From assembly GCA_035340715.1 (NCBI GenBank), contig DAOQTX010000006.1, positions 1-64,000 on the forward strand: a stretch of 64,000 nt of DNA, given 5' to 3'. The translations under genes and the position numbers were made by a program. The stretch comes from DAOQTX01 sp035340715 (GTDB lineage: Bacteria > Bacteroidota > Bacteroidia > AKYH767-A > OLB10). The notes under the pieces were generated by a model that was given only the letters and a program-made list of their open reading frames with translations, was not told the origin of the DNA and did no database searches. Below, in pieces: positions 1-7,969 of the stretch. Each line of letters begins with the position of its first letter. Position 1 is the stretch's first letter.

Positions 1-1467
1 ATTATCGTAAATGTTGAGTGTTAGATTTTTTTCATGTACAAAATCATCAGGTACACTAATGTTACATTTACCCGCAGTTGGATTGGCGTATATGATGAGT
101 TTATTATTAACTATCCTTTCTTCTCCTGCTATGCCGGTTATTGCATCATGTTTAATAAGCCAATAGTCAGATTCGCCCATACTGTTTTCTGTTTTTTCAA
201 AACCAATGTTGGAAGATGATGTTCCACCCAAAATAAAACCATCATCAAGAGTTTGTGAAACTGAAGATGCTCCGTCAATATCAGTGCCGCCAATTGTTTT
301 TTGCCATTGAATATTTGCGAGGGAATCAGTTTTTACAACCCAAATATCAGAAAGACCTCTGCAAAAGTCAGTTTTCTCTCCTGAAATATCAGAGCCTGAA
401 TTACCGAGCATTAAATAACCGTTATCGGTTGTTTGAATGACTGAATTTATCCATTCATTCATATTGCCGCCAATTGTTTTTTGCCATAGATAATTTCCAT
501 TAGGATCTAATTTCACCAGCCAAAAGTCATCACCTCCCCTGCTGTTTTCGGTTTTGTCTCCAGAAATATTAGAAAAGGAATCTCCTCCTAAAATATATCC
601 TCCATCGGTAGTTTGCTGGATTGAAAAGAGTGTTTCAAAATCATTACCTCCCATAGTTTTTTGCCATTGAATAGTTCCTAAAGAATCAATTTTTACTGCC
701 CAAAAGTCTAAAGCCCCGCGACAGTTTTCAGTTTTTTCAAAAGAGATATTTGATAAAGAAGCGCCTCCTAAGATATAGCCGCCATCACCAGTTTGCTTAA
801 TAGAATATAATTCATCAAAATCGCTCCCTCCGATTGTTTTTTGCCAAATGATATTGCCAACTGAATCTATTTTAATAATCCAGTAATCGAAACCTCCTCT
901 GCAAAAATCTGTTTTATCGCCTGATATTCCTGATAGTGATTCGCCTCCTAAAATAAAGCCTCCATCTGTCGTTTGCTGTAAAGCAAAAAGATTATCACCA
1001 GAGCTTCCGCCAAAAGTTTTTTGCCATAAAATATTTCCAACAGAATCTAATTTCAGAATCCAATAATCTGAAGTTCCTCTACTTGAATCTGTCTTGTCAC
1101 CGGAAATTCCTGAATCGGATGTTCCGCCAAGAATATAGCCATTATCAGTCGTTTGCTGTAAGGAATATAACATATCATAATTACTACCTCCAATTGTTTT
1201 TTGCCATTCTATTAAGCCTATTGAATTTACTTTGACAATCCAAAAATCAAGAAGCCCTCTACTGCTATCTGTTTTATCTCCTGAAATAGTAGAATTAGAC
1301 CCGCCACCTAAAATATAGCCTCCCTCAAAGGTTTTAAAAACAGTAGACATCGCATCCCCTAAGCTGCCTCCAATAGTATTTTGCCATTGAATAGGCGGTG
1401 CGGTTTGCGAAAAAGAAAAAAATTGAATGAATAAATTAAGTATTAAAACGATTAAAATGGTTTTCAT
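1..1467 (-). CDS. T9SS-sorted secreted repeat protein (seven 60-aa repeats), 3' end outside window
   Basis: The frame is open from ATG 1467 to the left edge, so 489 codons are visible and the stop lies outside the window. Residues 1-20 form a signal peptide (MKTILIVLILNLFIQFFSFS). Seven tandem repeats of exactly 60 residues follow, each with the pattern WQKTIGGS, QTTDGGYILGG, ISGDKT, RG, D[FY]W and VK.DS.GN. After the last repeat comes EERIVNNKLIIYANPTAGK, the start of a Por secretion-tail type sorting domain, so the product is probably exported by the type IX system and anchored at the cell surface. The repeats resemble beta-propeller blades, and seven of them would make a closed propeller; this is inference. 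No enzymatic motif is seen. The gene lies 12 nt downstream of a decayed T9SS gene on the same strand. Confidence 0.85.
   Translation of the reverse strand, partial: MKTILIVLILNLFIQFFSFSQTAPPIQWQNTIGGSLGDAMSTVFKTFEGGYILGGGSNSTISGDKTDSSRGLLDFWIVKVNSIGLIEWQKTIGGSNYDMLYSLQQTTDNGYILGGTSDSGISGDKTDSSRGTSDYWILKLDSVGNILWQKTFGGSSGDNLFALQQTTDGGFILGGESLSGISGDKTDFCRGGFDYWIIKIDSVGNIIWQKTIGGSDFDELYSIKQTGDGGYILGGASLSNISFEKTENCRGALDFWAVKIDSLGTIQWQKTMGGNDFETLFSIQQTTDGGYILGGDSFSNISGDKTENSRGGDDFWLVKLDPNGNYLWQKTIGGNMNEWINSVIQTTDNGYLMLGNSGSDISGEKTDFCRGLSDIWVVKTDSLANIQWQKTIGGTDIDGASSVSQTLDDGFILGGTSSSNIGFEKTENSMGESDYWLIKHDAITGIAGEERIVNNKLIIYANPTAGKCNISVPDDFVHEKNLTLNIYDN
133..1392 (-). repeat. Seven tandem 180-bp coding repeats
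   Basis: The string TTGCCA (complement of the Trp-Gln codons) recurs at 301, 481, 661, 841, 1021, 1201 and 1381, exactly 180 bp apart. The units encode seven 60-residue repeats with no insertion or deletion between them. Identity is clearly higher at structural positions (WQKT.GG, GGYILGG, ISGDKT) than elsewhere. Confidence 0.95.
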
Positions 1468-1479
1468 TCATACCAAAAT

Positions 1480-1875
1480 TTATTGCTTAACAAACTTTTT
1501 TGCAATTTGTCCTTCGTTCGTGTTTATAATTAAAAAATAAATGCCGGGTTTATAATTCGAAACACTTAATTAATAGGAGTTTGATTCGCCCGTATCAATT
1601 TCGCCAAGTTGTTCGCCAAGCACAGTATTGATTCTTATTCTATTTATTTTTAATTTCTTGATTTTGGATATAATCATCAATTCATTTATAGTTGGATTTG
1701 GAGAGGCAATGATTTTAAAGTTTTTATCTGCTTGAATATTGCTAAAGTTGAGTGCCGCATGGTCGCCAAAGGGCCAATAGCGGTCGATAAATTTATCCTG
1801 CCCCTGCACCAAAGCATGCAGCATTAGCAAAACGGCAATCAAGCATTTTCTTTTATGGTTTAATAAATTTTGCAT
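1480..1875 (-). pseudogene. Decayed T9SS secreted protein (signal peptide joined to sorting domain, in-frame stop)
   Basis: ATG 1875 begins MQNLLNHKRKCLIAVLLMLH, a signal peptide. It is followed by KFIDRYWPFGDHAALNFSN, which resembles the N-terminus of long Bacteroidota surface proteins that start W.FG..A.L.F. The frame then passes directly into a T9SS sorting domain (ASPNPTINELMI, then NTVLGEQLG). A TAA at 1570-1572 interrupts this domain, and in the same frame the rest of it continues (VSNYKPGIYFLIINTNEGQI, KKFVKQ) to a proper TAA at 1480-1482. There is thus one visible nonsense codon, and the body of the protein between the N-terminus and the sorting domain appears to be missing (inferred internal deletion). 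A sequencing error at the stop codon is an alternative for the first lesion. Confidence 0.75.
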
Positions 1876-1914
1876 CCCTTGCAATATTGAAACAATAAGG
1901 TAGTGAAGTGTATG

Positions 1915-1947
1915 TTGAGAAAGAAATAAAACACTTTTGTATTTTTG
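1915..1947 (+). promoter_or_regulatory. Bacteroidota-type promoter for the superoxide dismutase gene
   Basis: A TTG at 1915-1917 lies 22 nt before TATTTTTG at 1940-1947, matching the -33/-7 pattern TTG-N17-23-TAnnTTTG. The start codon is 43 nt downstream, which would leave a short A/T-rich leader. Confidence 0.55.
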
Positions 1948-1990
1948 CTGTTGTACAATAAAATTTAATCTAACTCAAATAATAAAAATT

Positions 1991-2596
1991 ATGTCATTCA
2001 TTTTACCCGAATTAACCTATGCTTTTAATGCATTAGAACCTCATATTGATGCACGCACTATGGAAATACATCATGGCAAACATCACAATGCTTATGTAAC
2101 AAATTTAAACAATGCTGTGGCCGGTACCGCTGCCGAAAATATGACGGTAGAAGAAATTTGTAAAAACATTTCAAAACATTCACCTGCCGTTCGCAACAAC
2201 GGGGGCGGTCATTACAACCACAGTCTTTTTTGGAGCATAATGGGTCCCAATAAAGGTGGTCAGCCACATGGCGCTTTGGCCGAAGCCATCAATAGCGCAT
2301 TTGGATCTTTTGACGATTTTAAAAGCACCTTTGCACAAGCAGCTGCTACCCGATTTGGTTCCGGTTGGGCATGGCTAATTTTAAACAAAGAAGGAAAGTT
2401 GCAGGTGAGCAGCACCCCCAACCAAGACAATCCACTAATGGATGTTGCGGAAGTAAGAGGCACACCTTTACTCGGATTAGATGTGTGGGAACATGCCTAT
2501 TACTTGAACTATCAAAACCGCAGACCCGACTATGTGAATGCCTTTTGGAATGTAGTGGATTGGGAAGCGGTGGCCGTGCGATTCGATCGCGGATAA
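1991..2596 (+). CDS. sodA: Superoxide dismutase (Mn/Fe family)
   Basis: 201 residues, the usual length. The enzyme dismutates superoxide to oxygen and hydrogen peroxide in the cytoplasm. The N-terminal alpha-hairpin carries EIHHGKHHNAYV (metal ligand His27). The second ligand region is GGHYNHSLFW, and the C-terminal signature DVWEHAYYLNY supplies the Asp and His ligands. TPNQDNPLM places the active-site Gln as in Mn-type enzymes, so Mn or cambialistic use is more likely than strict Fe; this is inference. ATG 1991 was chosen because homology starts there (SFILPELTYAFNALEPH). The 18 codons upstream overlap the promoter and look non-coding. A terminator-like hairpin follows, so the gene is probably a single transcription unit. 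Confidence 0.97.
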   Translation: MSFILPELTYAFNALEPHIDARTMEIHHGKHHNAYVTNLNNAVAGTAAENMTVEEICKNISKHSPAVRNNGGGHYNHSLFWSIMGPNKGGQPHGALAEAINSAFGSFDDFKSTFAQAAATRFGSGWAWLILNKEGKLQVSSTPNQDNPLMDVAEVRGTPLLGLDVWEHAYYLNYQNRRPDYVNAFWNVVDWEAVAVRFDRG

Positions 2597-2631
2597 ACTA
2601 TTTTATACGCCTGTATATTGTTTATAATACC

Positions 2632-2674
2632 AAGAGGGTCTTGTATGTATCGCAAGATCCTCTTTGTATTTTAC
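2632..2674 (+). terminator. Rho-independent terminator after the superoxide dismutase gene
   Basis: A 12-bp stem (AAGAGGGTCTTG at 2632-2643 with CAAGATCCTCTT at 2653-2664, one G-U pair) encloses a 9-nt loop and is followed by TGTATTTTA. It lies 35 nt past the stop codon. Confidence 0.65.
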
Positions 2675-2689
2675 CAGACAATCAACACA

Positions 2690-2714
2690 ATAAAGCCATT
2701 TGCTTTGGCTTTAT
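2690..2714 (+). promoter_or_regulatory. Hairpin in the leader of the AsmA-like gene
   Basis: A perfect 9-bp inverted repeat (ATAAAGCCA at 2690-2698 with TGGCTTTAT at 2706-2714, loop of 7) ends 8 nt before the ATG at 2723. It could occlude translation initiation or act as a second weak terminator. There is no evidence for either beyond the structure. Confidence 0.35.
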
Positions 2715-2722
2715 AACAGGGT

Positions 2723-5224
2723 ATGAGTAAGGGAAAAAAAATAGTCATCGTTATAGCCGCAGTGCTGCTTTTTCTGGTAGTGCTCTTTGCTTTGTCGGCT
2801 ATTCTTTTTGAAAAACGCATCAGCGATGCCGTAAACCAAAAAGTCAGTGCACTGTTGAGTGTTCCCATGTATTACGATAACAGTAACTTAAGTTTTATCC
2901 GGGCTTTTCCTTCGGCAACACTTGAGTATGAGAATCTGCTCATTGAAAGTATTCCGCTCAATGGAGCCAACGACACTTTATTGTTTGCATCTTCTTTTAA
3001 AATAAAAATGAATTTGTTTTCACTGCTGGGTGGACATATTATTATCAATAAACTCAGTATCGATCGGGCACGCATATTTTTATTCAGCAACGCACAAAGC
3101 AAAAACAATTACGATGTTTTTGAATCGGACGAAACCAAAGAGGAAGATGACTTCGAATTAAACTTACGCTCTTTCGAGTTTGAAGATTTATATCTGAGTT
3201 ATCAAAATCTTCAAAATCAAGTATCGACAGAATGGACGCAAAGCAATGGCGAGTTAAAAGGCAACTTCAGCAAACAAATTCAGGATCTTGCATTTAATGC
3301 CCAACTGAATGTGCACTATTTGGATGCAAACGGATTGCGCTATATCGAAAACAAGAATACACAGCTCGATTTGAACTTAAGCCATAACCGTGACAGCAGT
3401 TTGATTCGCTTTAACGAAAGCGTTTTCCAACTCAGCGGACTTCGTTTGAAAATTAGTGGAAGTATTCGAGAACAAAAACGAGCTCAAGAATATGATTTGG
3501 ATTTATCCTCCGATCGTGCTGATTTAAAAGCCTTGCTGTCGGTACTCCCATTTTTAAGTCAGCAGAAATTAGAAAAATTTGAAAGCAGTGGTTTAATCGA
3601 TTTTAAAGCTAAGGTAATGGGTTTGCAAAATGAGAAAAGCAGTCCGGGCATAGAAGTACATTTTTCGGGAAGCGATATGCGTATAAAACCCAAGGGAGGA
3701 AAGGCGCTGGAACAAATTCAATTTAATGGCTATTATGGAAATGGTAAAAGCAAAGGCAGTAGCAAAGAGCGAGTGTCGGTCGAGAATTTCAGTGCCAATT
3801 TATCGGGTCAGAAAATGGAAGGTAGTTTTAGCCTCGAACAATTTAGCAATCCTTTAATCAATGCCCGTTTAAAATTAAAAGGCGATTTGAAAGACATTGG
3901 GTTTTTTATTCTTCCCGATACGGTTGAAAATGCAAGAGGTGAAATTCAAATCAATGCTTCAGTGAGTGGAAGAGTCAGTCTTCCCGCTTCGCTCAAAGGA
4001 AGTGGAAGCATAGCGGTAAACAATGCTTCTTTCCAATTAAAAAACAATCCGCTTGAATATGAGCAATGCCAATTGAATGGAAACTTTAATGCACATCGCT
4101 TTCAGATCAACGATTTGCAAATGAAATTCGGTTCTTCTGATGTAAGTGCACGAGCACAGATAGAGAATCTATGGGCCTATCTGTTTAAAGAAAATGAAAC
4201 ATTGCATTTGAGTGGGCAAGTCAGCTCATCATCGTTTCGCTTAGACGATATACTCCCCGAAGAAAAAACCAATACAGCCGATACTTCATCCTCACTATTT
4301 GAACTCAGCAAAAACTTACACATGGATGTTAGCATTGCTATGGAAGATTTCGCATTCAGAGTTTTTAAAGCCACCCAACTGAAAGGCGATTTAAAAATGT
4401 CGCAGCAAGTATTGAGCACCGAAAACGTAAGCTTCAATACGGTGGAAGGAGGTGTATTGCTGAACAGCAGCATTGATGCACGCGAGAAAGACAGTCTCAC
4501 CATTATGTATCATGCCACTACTTCGGGACTTAATGTTAGTAAGCTGTTTGAAGAAATGGGCAACTTTGGTCAGGAAGTCATCACCTCAAAAAATATAAAA
4601 GGACATGTCAGTAGTGAGATAGATTTCTACTCGAGATGGCATAAAAATTTGAGTTGCAATATGAACAGCATTGTTTGCCGCACACAGTTTACCATTGTCA
4701 ATGGCGAGTTGAACAATTTTGCTCCCATATTACCGCTCTCCAGATATGTTCGGGGTGCCGATTTTGGTCAAATCCGTTTCTCCACTTTAACCAATACCAT
4801 TGAAGTAAAAAATCGTGTGATATATATCCCCTCGATGGAAATAAAAAGCAGTGCCTTAGATATTACCGCCAGCGGAACGCATACGTTCGACAATATGGTG
4901 GATTATAAAATACGCTTGTACTTGTCGGATTTGTTGGGAAGAAAAGTGAAACAAATGAATACAGAGTTCGGAACTATAGAATCAGATAATACCGGCCGCA
5001 GTTCATTACACATAGTTATGACCGGGCCTATAAACGACCCAAAATTTAAGTGGGACCGAAAAGCCGTAGAGAAAAAGATAGAGCAAAGTGTTAAAGAAGG
5101 AACGAAAAACTTCAGAGATTTAATCCGCAAAGAAATAGGAAAATACAAAAGCGATAGCCTGCCCGAGACCCCAAAAGAAACCCAAAAAGAAAAGAAGCAG
5201 GAACTTCAGCTCGATTTTGATTGA
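2723..5224 (+). CDS. AsmA-like inner-membrane-anchored envelope protein
   Basis: 833 residues. One N-terminal membrane helix (about residues 7-29, IVIVIAAVLLFLVVLFALSA) is followed by a long periplasmic beta-rich region typical of AsmA-like proteins. The C-terminal part (VYIPSMEIKSSALDITASG-like segment, about residues 695-735) resembles the conserved AsmA C-terminal region. The protein ends in a Lys/Glu-rich tail. The wider AsmA/TamB group is linked to lipid transport or outer-membrane homeostasis; that role is not visible here and is only inferred. A histidine kinase and a polyprenyl diphosphate synthase follow on the same strand at gaps of 48 and 18 nt, suggesting one operon. ATG 2723 gives the complete membrane helix. 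Confidence 0.8.
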   Translation: MSKGKKIVIVIAAVLLFLVVLFALSAILFEKRISDAVNQKVSALLSVPMYYDNSNLSFIRAFPSATLEYENLLIESIPLNGANDTLLFASSFKIKMNLFSLLGGHIIINKLSIDRARIFLFSNAQSKNNYDVFESDETKEEDDFELNLRSFEFEDLYLSYQNLQNQVSTEWTQSNGELKGNFSKQIQDLAFNAQLNVHYLDANGLRYIENKNTQLDLNLSHNRDSSLIRFNESVFQLSGLRLKISGSIREQKRAQEYDLDLSSDRADLKALLSVLPFLSQQKLEKFESSGLIDFKAKVMGLQNEKSSPGIEVHFSGSDMRIKPKGGKALEQIQFNGYYGNGKSKGSSKERVSVENFSANLSGQKMEGSFSLEQFSNPLINARLKLKGDLKDIGFFILPDTVENARGEIQINASVSGRVSLPASLKGSGSIAVNNASFQLKNNPLEYEQCQLNGNFNAHRFQINDLQMKFGSSDVSARAQIENLWAYLFKENETLHLSGQVSSSSFRLDDILPEEKTNTADTSSSLFELSKNLHMDVSIAMEDFAFRVFKATQLKGDLKMSQQVLSTENVSFNTVEGGVLLNSSIDAREKDSLTIMYHATTSGLNVSKLFEEMGNFGQEVITSKNIKGHVSSEIDFYSRWHKNLSCNMNSIVCRTQFTIVNGELNNFAPILPLSRYVRGADFGQIRFSTLTNTIEVKNRVIYIPSMEIKSSALDITASGTHTFDNMVDYKIRLYLSDLLGRKVKQMNTEFGTIESDNTGRSSLHIVMTGPINDPKFKWDRKAVEKKIEQSVKEGTKNFRDLIRKEIGKYKSDSLPETPKETQKEKKQELQLDFD

Positions 5225-5272
5225 AAGAGCTGATAAAAAAATGATAATATTGTAGCCGAAAAGCTTGCAGAG

Positions 5273-6433
5273 TTGAATATCTATACCCGAAAACAGCGTT
5301 GGAAATTATTATTGCTGGTTACCGCTATCGCAATTGGAGTGGTTTCGCTTTTATACACGCAATATATTGTGAGCCGTCTTTCCGATCAGGAAAAACAAAA
5401 CGTAGAATTATGGGCTCAGGGCATTCGTCAACTATCCGATGTTTCGATCGAAGCCGGTGATATTAGTTTTGCTCTAGAGGTTATTCGTTCCAACAATACT
5501 GTTCCGATGATATTGGCCGATGAAAATGGAGAAGTAATTTCTTTTAGAAATATTGATTCGACCAAAGCAGAAGATCCGGTTTATTTAAAAAATATGCTGG
5601 AAGAAATGAAAACGGAGCATGAACCCATTCCAATTGTATTTGGTTCGGAGCAAGAGAAAAACTATGTATATTATAAAGACAGTACCTTGTTGTATCAGCT
5701 GCGCTACTATCCGATTTTTCAATTGGCGGTAATTGCATTATTTATTTTGGTTTCCTATTTGGCATTCAGTTCATCGCGCAAGGCAGAACAAAATCAAGTG
5801 TGGGTGGGCATGGCCAAAGAAACTGCGCATCAGTTGGGTACCCCGTTGAGTTCCTTAGTCGCGTGGGTTGAGTATCTTAAACAGAGCTATAGTCAGGAAC
5901 CTCATCTTCAGGAAATGGAAAAAGATCTTGGACGATTGGAAACCATTGCCGATCGTTTTTCTAAAATTGGATCAGCCCCATCGCTCGAACGAGAAAACAT
6001 ACAGGAGATTGTAGAGAACTCGGTAAATTATATTCGCACACGTACGTCAAACAAAGTTAGTTTCGCCATCAACAATCTGGCGCATCACGATGTGTTTGCA
6101 CCCATCAACAGTGCTTTGTTTGAATGGGTATTAGAGAACTTATTTAAAAATGCTATTGATGCGATTGAAGGTTCCGGTGAAGTGAGCATCCAATTGACCG
6201 ATCAACAACAATTTATTTACATCGATATTTCCGATACCGGAAAAGGCATAGCCAAATCGAAATTCAAAACCGTTTTTAAACCGGGATACACTTCAAAAAA
6301 CAGAGGCTGGGGATTGGGATTATCTCTTTCAAAAAGAATTATTGAAGAATACCATGCCGGACATATTTTTGTAAAATCATCGGAGCTGAATAAAGGAACC
6401 ACCTTTAGAATAGTTTTGCGTAAGCAAATATAG
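5273..6433 (+). CDS. Orphan sensor histidine kinase
   Basis: 386 residues. Two membrane helices (about 10-32 and 148-168) flank a small periplasmic sensor region. The phosphoacceptor His186 lies in KETAHQLGTPLSSL, an H-box form common in Bacteroidota. The ATPase domain has the N-box ENLFKNAIDAIEG, the G1 box DTGKGIAKSKF and the G2 box GWGLGLSLSKRI. The start is TTG 5273: an upstream stop in this frame (5234-5236) leaves no ATG, and TTG gives an intact first helix. No response regulator is adjacent, so its partner is encoded elsewhere. The signal it senses is unknown. Position between the AsmA-like gene and a prenyl synthase suggests an envelope-related operon. Confidence 0.88.
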   Translation: MNIYTRKQRWKLLLLVTAIAIGVVSLLYTQYIVSRLSDQEKQNVELWAQGIRQLSDVSIEAGDISFALEVIRSNNTVPMILADENGEVISFRNIDSTKAEDPVYLKNMLEEMKTEHEPIPIVFGSEQEKNYVYYKDSTLLYQLRYYPIFQLAVIALFILVSYLAFSSSRKAEQNQVWVGMAKETAHQLGTPLSSLVAWVEYLKQSYSQEPHLQEMEKDLGRLETIADRFSKIGSAPSLERENIQEIVENSVNYIRTRTSNKVSFAINNLAHHDVFAPINSALFEWVLENLFKNAIDAIEGSGEVSIQLTDQQQFIYIDISDTGKGIAKSKFKTVFKPGYTSKNRGWGLGLSLSKRIIEEYHAGHIFVKSSELNKGTTFRIVLRKQI

Positions 6434-6451
6434 CCCCTTAGCTTGTAGCTT

Positions 6452-7429
6452 GTGAGTTTGACATTGGACGAAATAAAAAAGGTGATAGCCGAAGACATGC
6501 ATTTGTTTGAAAACAAATTCAGACAAGCCATGAAAAGTGAGGTATCGCTGCTCGATCGCATCATGCACTATATCGTCAAACGAAAAGGCAAGCAAATGCG
6601 TCCCATGTTTGTTTTCCTCACTGCCGGAATGAATGGCCAAATCAATGAAAGTACCCATCGTGGCGCTGCGCTGATTGAACTATTGCATACCGCTACATTA
6701 GTGCACGATGATGTGGTGGATGATAGTTTGTACCGCAGAGGTTTCTTTTCGATTAATGCTTTATGGAAAAATAAAATAGCCGTTTTGGTAGGCGATTATC
6801 TTTTGTCGAAAGGATTGCTCTTAAGTGTGGATCATGGTGATCATCACTTATTAAAAATAGTATCGGAAGCGGTAAAACAAATGAGTGAAGGAGAATTGCT
6901 TCAAATAGAAAAGGCGCGTAAACTAGACATTGATGAAGACACTTACTTCACCATTATCAAACAAAAAACGGCATCGCTTATTGCCAGTTGTTGTGCCTGC
7001 GGAGTCGCTTCGGTGAGTAAAGACGAAGCATTAATTGAACAGTTCAGATTATTTGGCGAACATATTGGAATTGCTTTTCAGATCAATGATGATCTGCTCG
7101 ATTTCGAATCGAATACCATAACCGGAAAACCCGGAGCCATTGATATTAAAGAGCGCAAGCTTACGCTTCCGGTGATTCATTTGCTCAACAAAAGTTCGCT
7201 GTTGGAAAAAAGAAAATGGATCAACATTATAAAAAAGCACAACGAAAAGCCTGAAAAAGTTTCTCTCTTGCTCGATGCCATAAAAAACAGTGGTGGCATT
7301 GAAGTAGCCCGAGAACAAATGAAAAAGCATGAAAATGCTGCTTTGCAAATGCTGCACGATTTTCCGGAAACGGAATACAAAACCTCGCTGATTCAATTGG
7401 TACAATACACTACCCTAAGAAAGAGTTGA
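6452..7429 (+). CDS. Polyprenyl (all-trans) diphosphate synthase
   Basis: 325 residues starting at GTG 6452. The enzyme condenses isopentenyl diphosphate units onto an allylic diphosphate, probably giving the side chain of menaquinone. Both Asp-rich motifs are intact: LVHDDVVDD (first Asp at residue 86) followed by RRG, and QINDDLLDF (first Asp at residue 213). KPGAIDIKERKLTLPV after the second motif is typical of the long-chain trans family. It is most like octaprenyl diphosphate synthase (IspB), but chain length cannot be read with certainty from the sequence. It is 18 nt downstream of the histidine kinase and probably co-transcribed. Confidence 0.9.
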   Translation: MSLTLDEIKKVIAEDMHLFENKFRQAMKSEVSLLDRIMHYIVKRKGKQMRPMFVFLTAGMNGQINESTHRGAALIELLHTATLVHDDVVDDSLYRRGFFSINALWKNKIAVLVGDYLLSKGLLLSVDHGDHHLLKIVSEAVKQMSEGELLQIEKARKLDIDEDTYFTIIKQKTASLIASCCACGVASVSKDEALIEQFRLFGEHIGIAFQINDDLLDFESNTITGKPGAIDIKERKLTLPVIHLLNKSSLLEKRKWINIIKKHNEKPEKVSLLLDAIKNSGGIEVAREQMKKHENAALQMLHDFPETEYKTSLIQLVQYTTLRKS

Positions 7430-7457
7430 TTTAATTGGCTAGGATGCTCTATCTTTG
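7426..7457 (+). promoter_or_regulatory. Promoter giving a near-leaderless transcript
   Basis: TTG at 7426-7428, a 21-nt spacer and TATCTTTG at 7450-7457 match the Bacteroidota consensus. The start codon of the next gene is only 4 nt after the -7 box, so transcription would begin at or next to the ATG. Confidence 0.55.
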
Positions 7458-7461
7458 TGGC

Positions 7462-7899
7462 ATGAAAAAAGTAATCTTGTTTTTTGCTACGCTACTAATT
7501 ATTGGTGCCTTACAATCTTGTTCGCAAAACGATTCTTCATGCGAAGCTCCTATAAACCCAAATGGCAGCAGTGAATTGGCTCAAACCATGCGAACGATGA
7601 TGACCTATTTGAATGATGAAAAACAAGCCATTTTAGAATCAAAACCCAAGACCGAAGTGCCGGAAGGATTTGATAAAATTCTTACCGCTACCCCTACTGA
7701 AGGCATGGAGATCACGGAAAATTATCCATCTTATGGAAAACATTTTTTAAGTCAGCTCGATCAATACAAAAATTGTGCTGATGATCAACGCACAGAAGTT
7801 TTCAACGCTTTGGTAAGTTCTTGTGTAAACTGCCATACTTCTCACTGTCCTGGCCCAATTGGCGCTATTGAAAAAAATATTCTCAACGCAGAGATATAG
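7462..7899 (+). CDS. Small c-type cytochrome lipoprotein
   Basis: 145 residues from ATG 7462. A lipoprotein signal (LLIIGALQSC) places the acylated Cys at about residue 19. Near the C-terminus a single heme-c attachment motif CVNCH (Cys121, Cys124, His125) is followed by TSHCPGPIGAIEKN. The protein therefore probably carries one covalent heme and sits on the membrane facing the periplasm, or at the outer membrane. Its electron partner is unknown and the short mature domain does not match a cytochrome family I can name. The longer frame from ATG 7435 is rejected because it overlaps the promoter and spoils the signal peptide. Confidence 0.8.
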   Translation: MKKVILFFATLLIIGALQSCSQNDSSCEAPINPNGSSELAQTMRTMMTYLNDEKQAILESKPKTEVPEGFDKILTATPTEGMEITENYPSYGKHFLSQLDQYKNCADDQRTEVFNALVSSCVNCHTSHCPGPIGAIEKNILNAEI

Positions 7900-7933
7900 A
7901 TTTCTTTTCTTTCTTAAATCGGTTGGCAGATGG

Positions 7934-7941
7934 TAAATTTG
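7934..7941 (+). promoter_or_regulatory. -7 element upstream of the alpha/beta-hydrolase-fold gene
   Basis: TAAATTTG matches TAnnTTTG and lies 28 nt before the ATG at 7970. No clear TTG is seen at the proper upstream spacing, so the call rests on the -7 box alone. Confidence 0.35.
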
Positions 7942-7969
7942 CATCCTTGACCAATGATAGCAAAACGCC

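Noticed and set aside
34..440. Two short plus-strand frames across the start of the window
   Set aside because: They are antisense to the repeat protein, whose minus-strand frame shows clear repeats, a signal peptide and a sorting domain.
133..1392. Regularly spaced repeats as a possible CRISPR array
   Set aside because: The 180-bp units are coding throughout, without alternating identical repeats and unique spacers.
2365..2730. 121-residue plus-strand frame over the end of sod
   Set aside because: It runs in another frame through a well-conserved enzyme and through the terminator hairpin.
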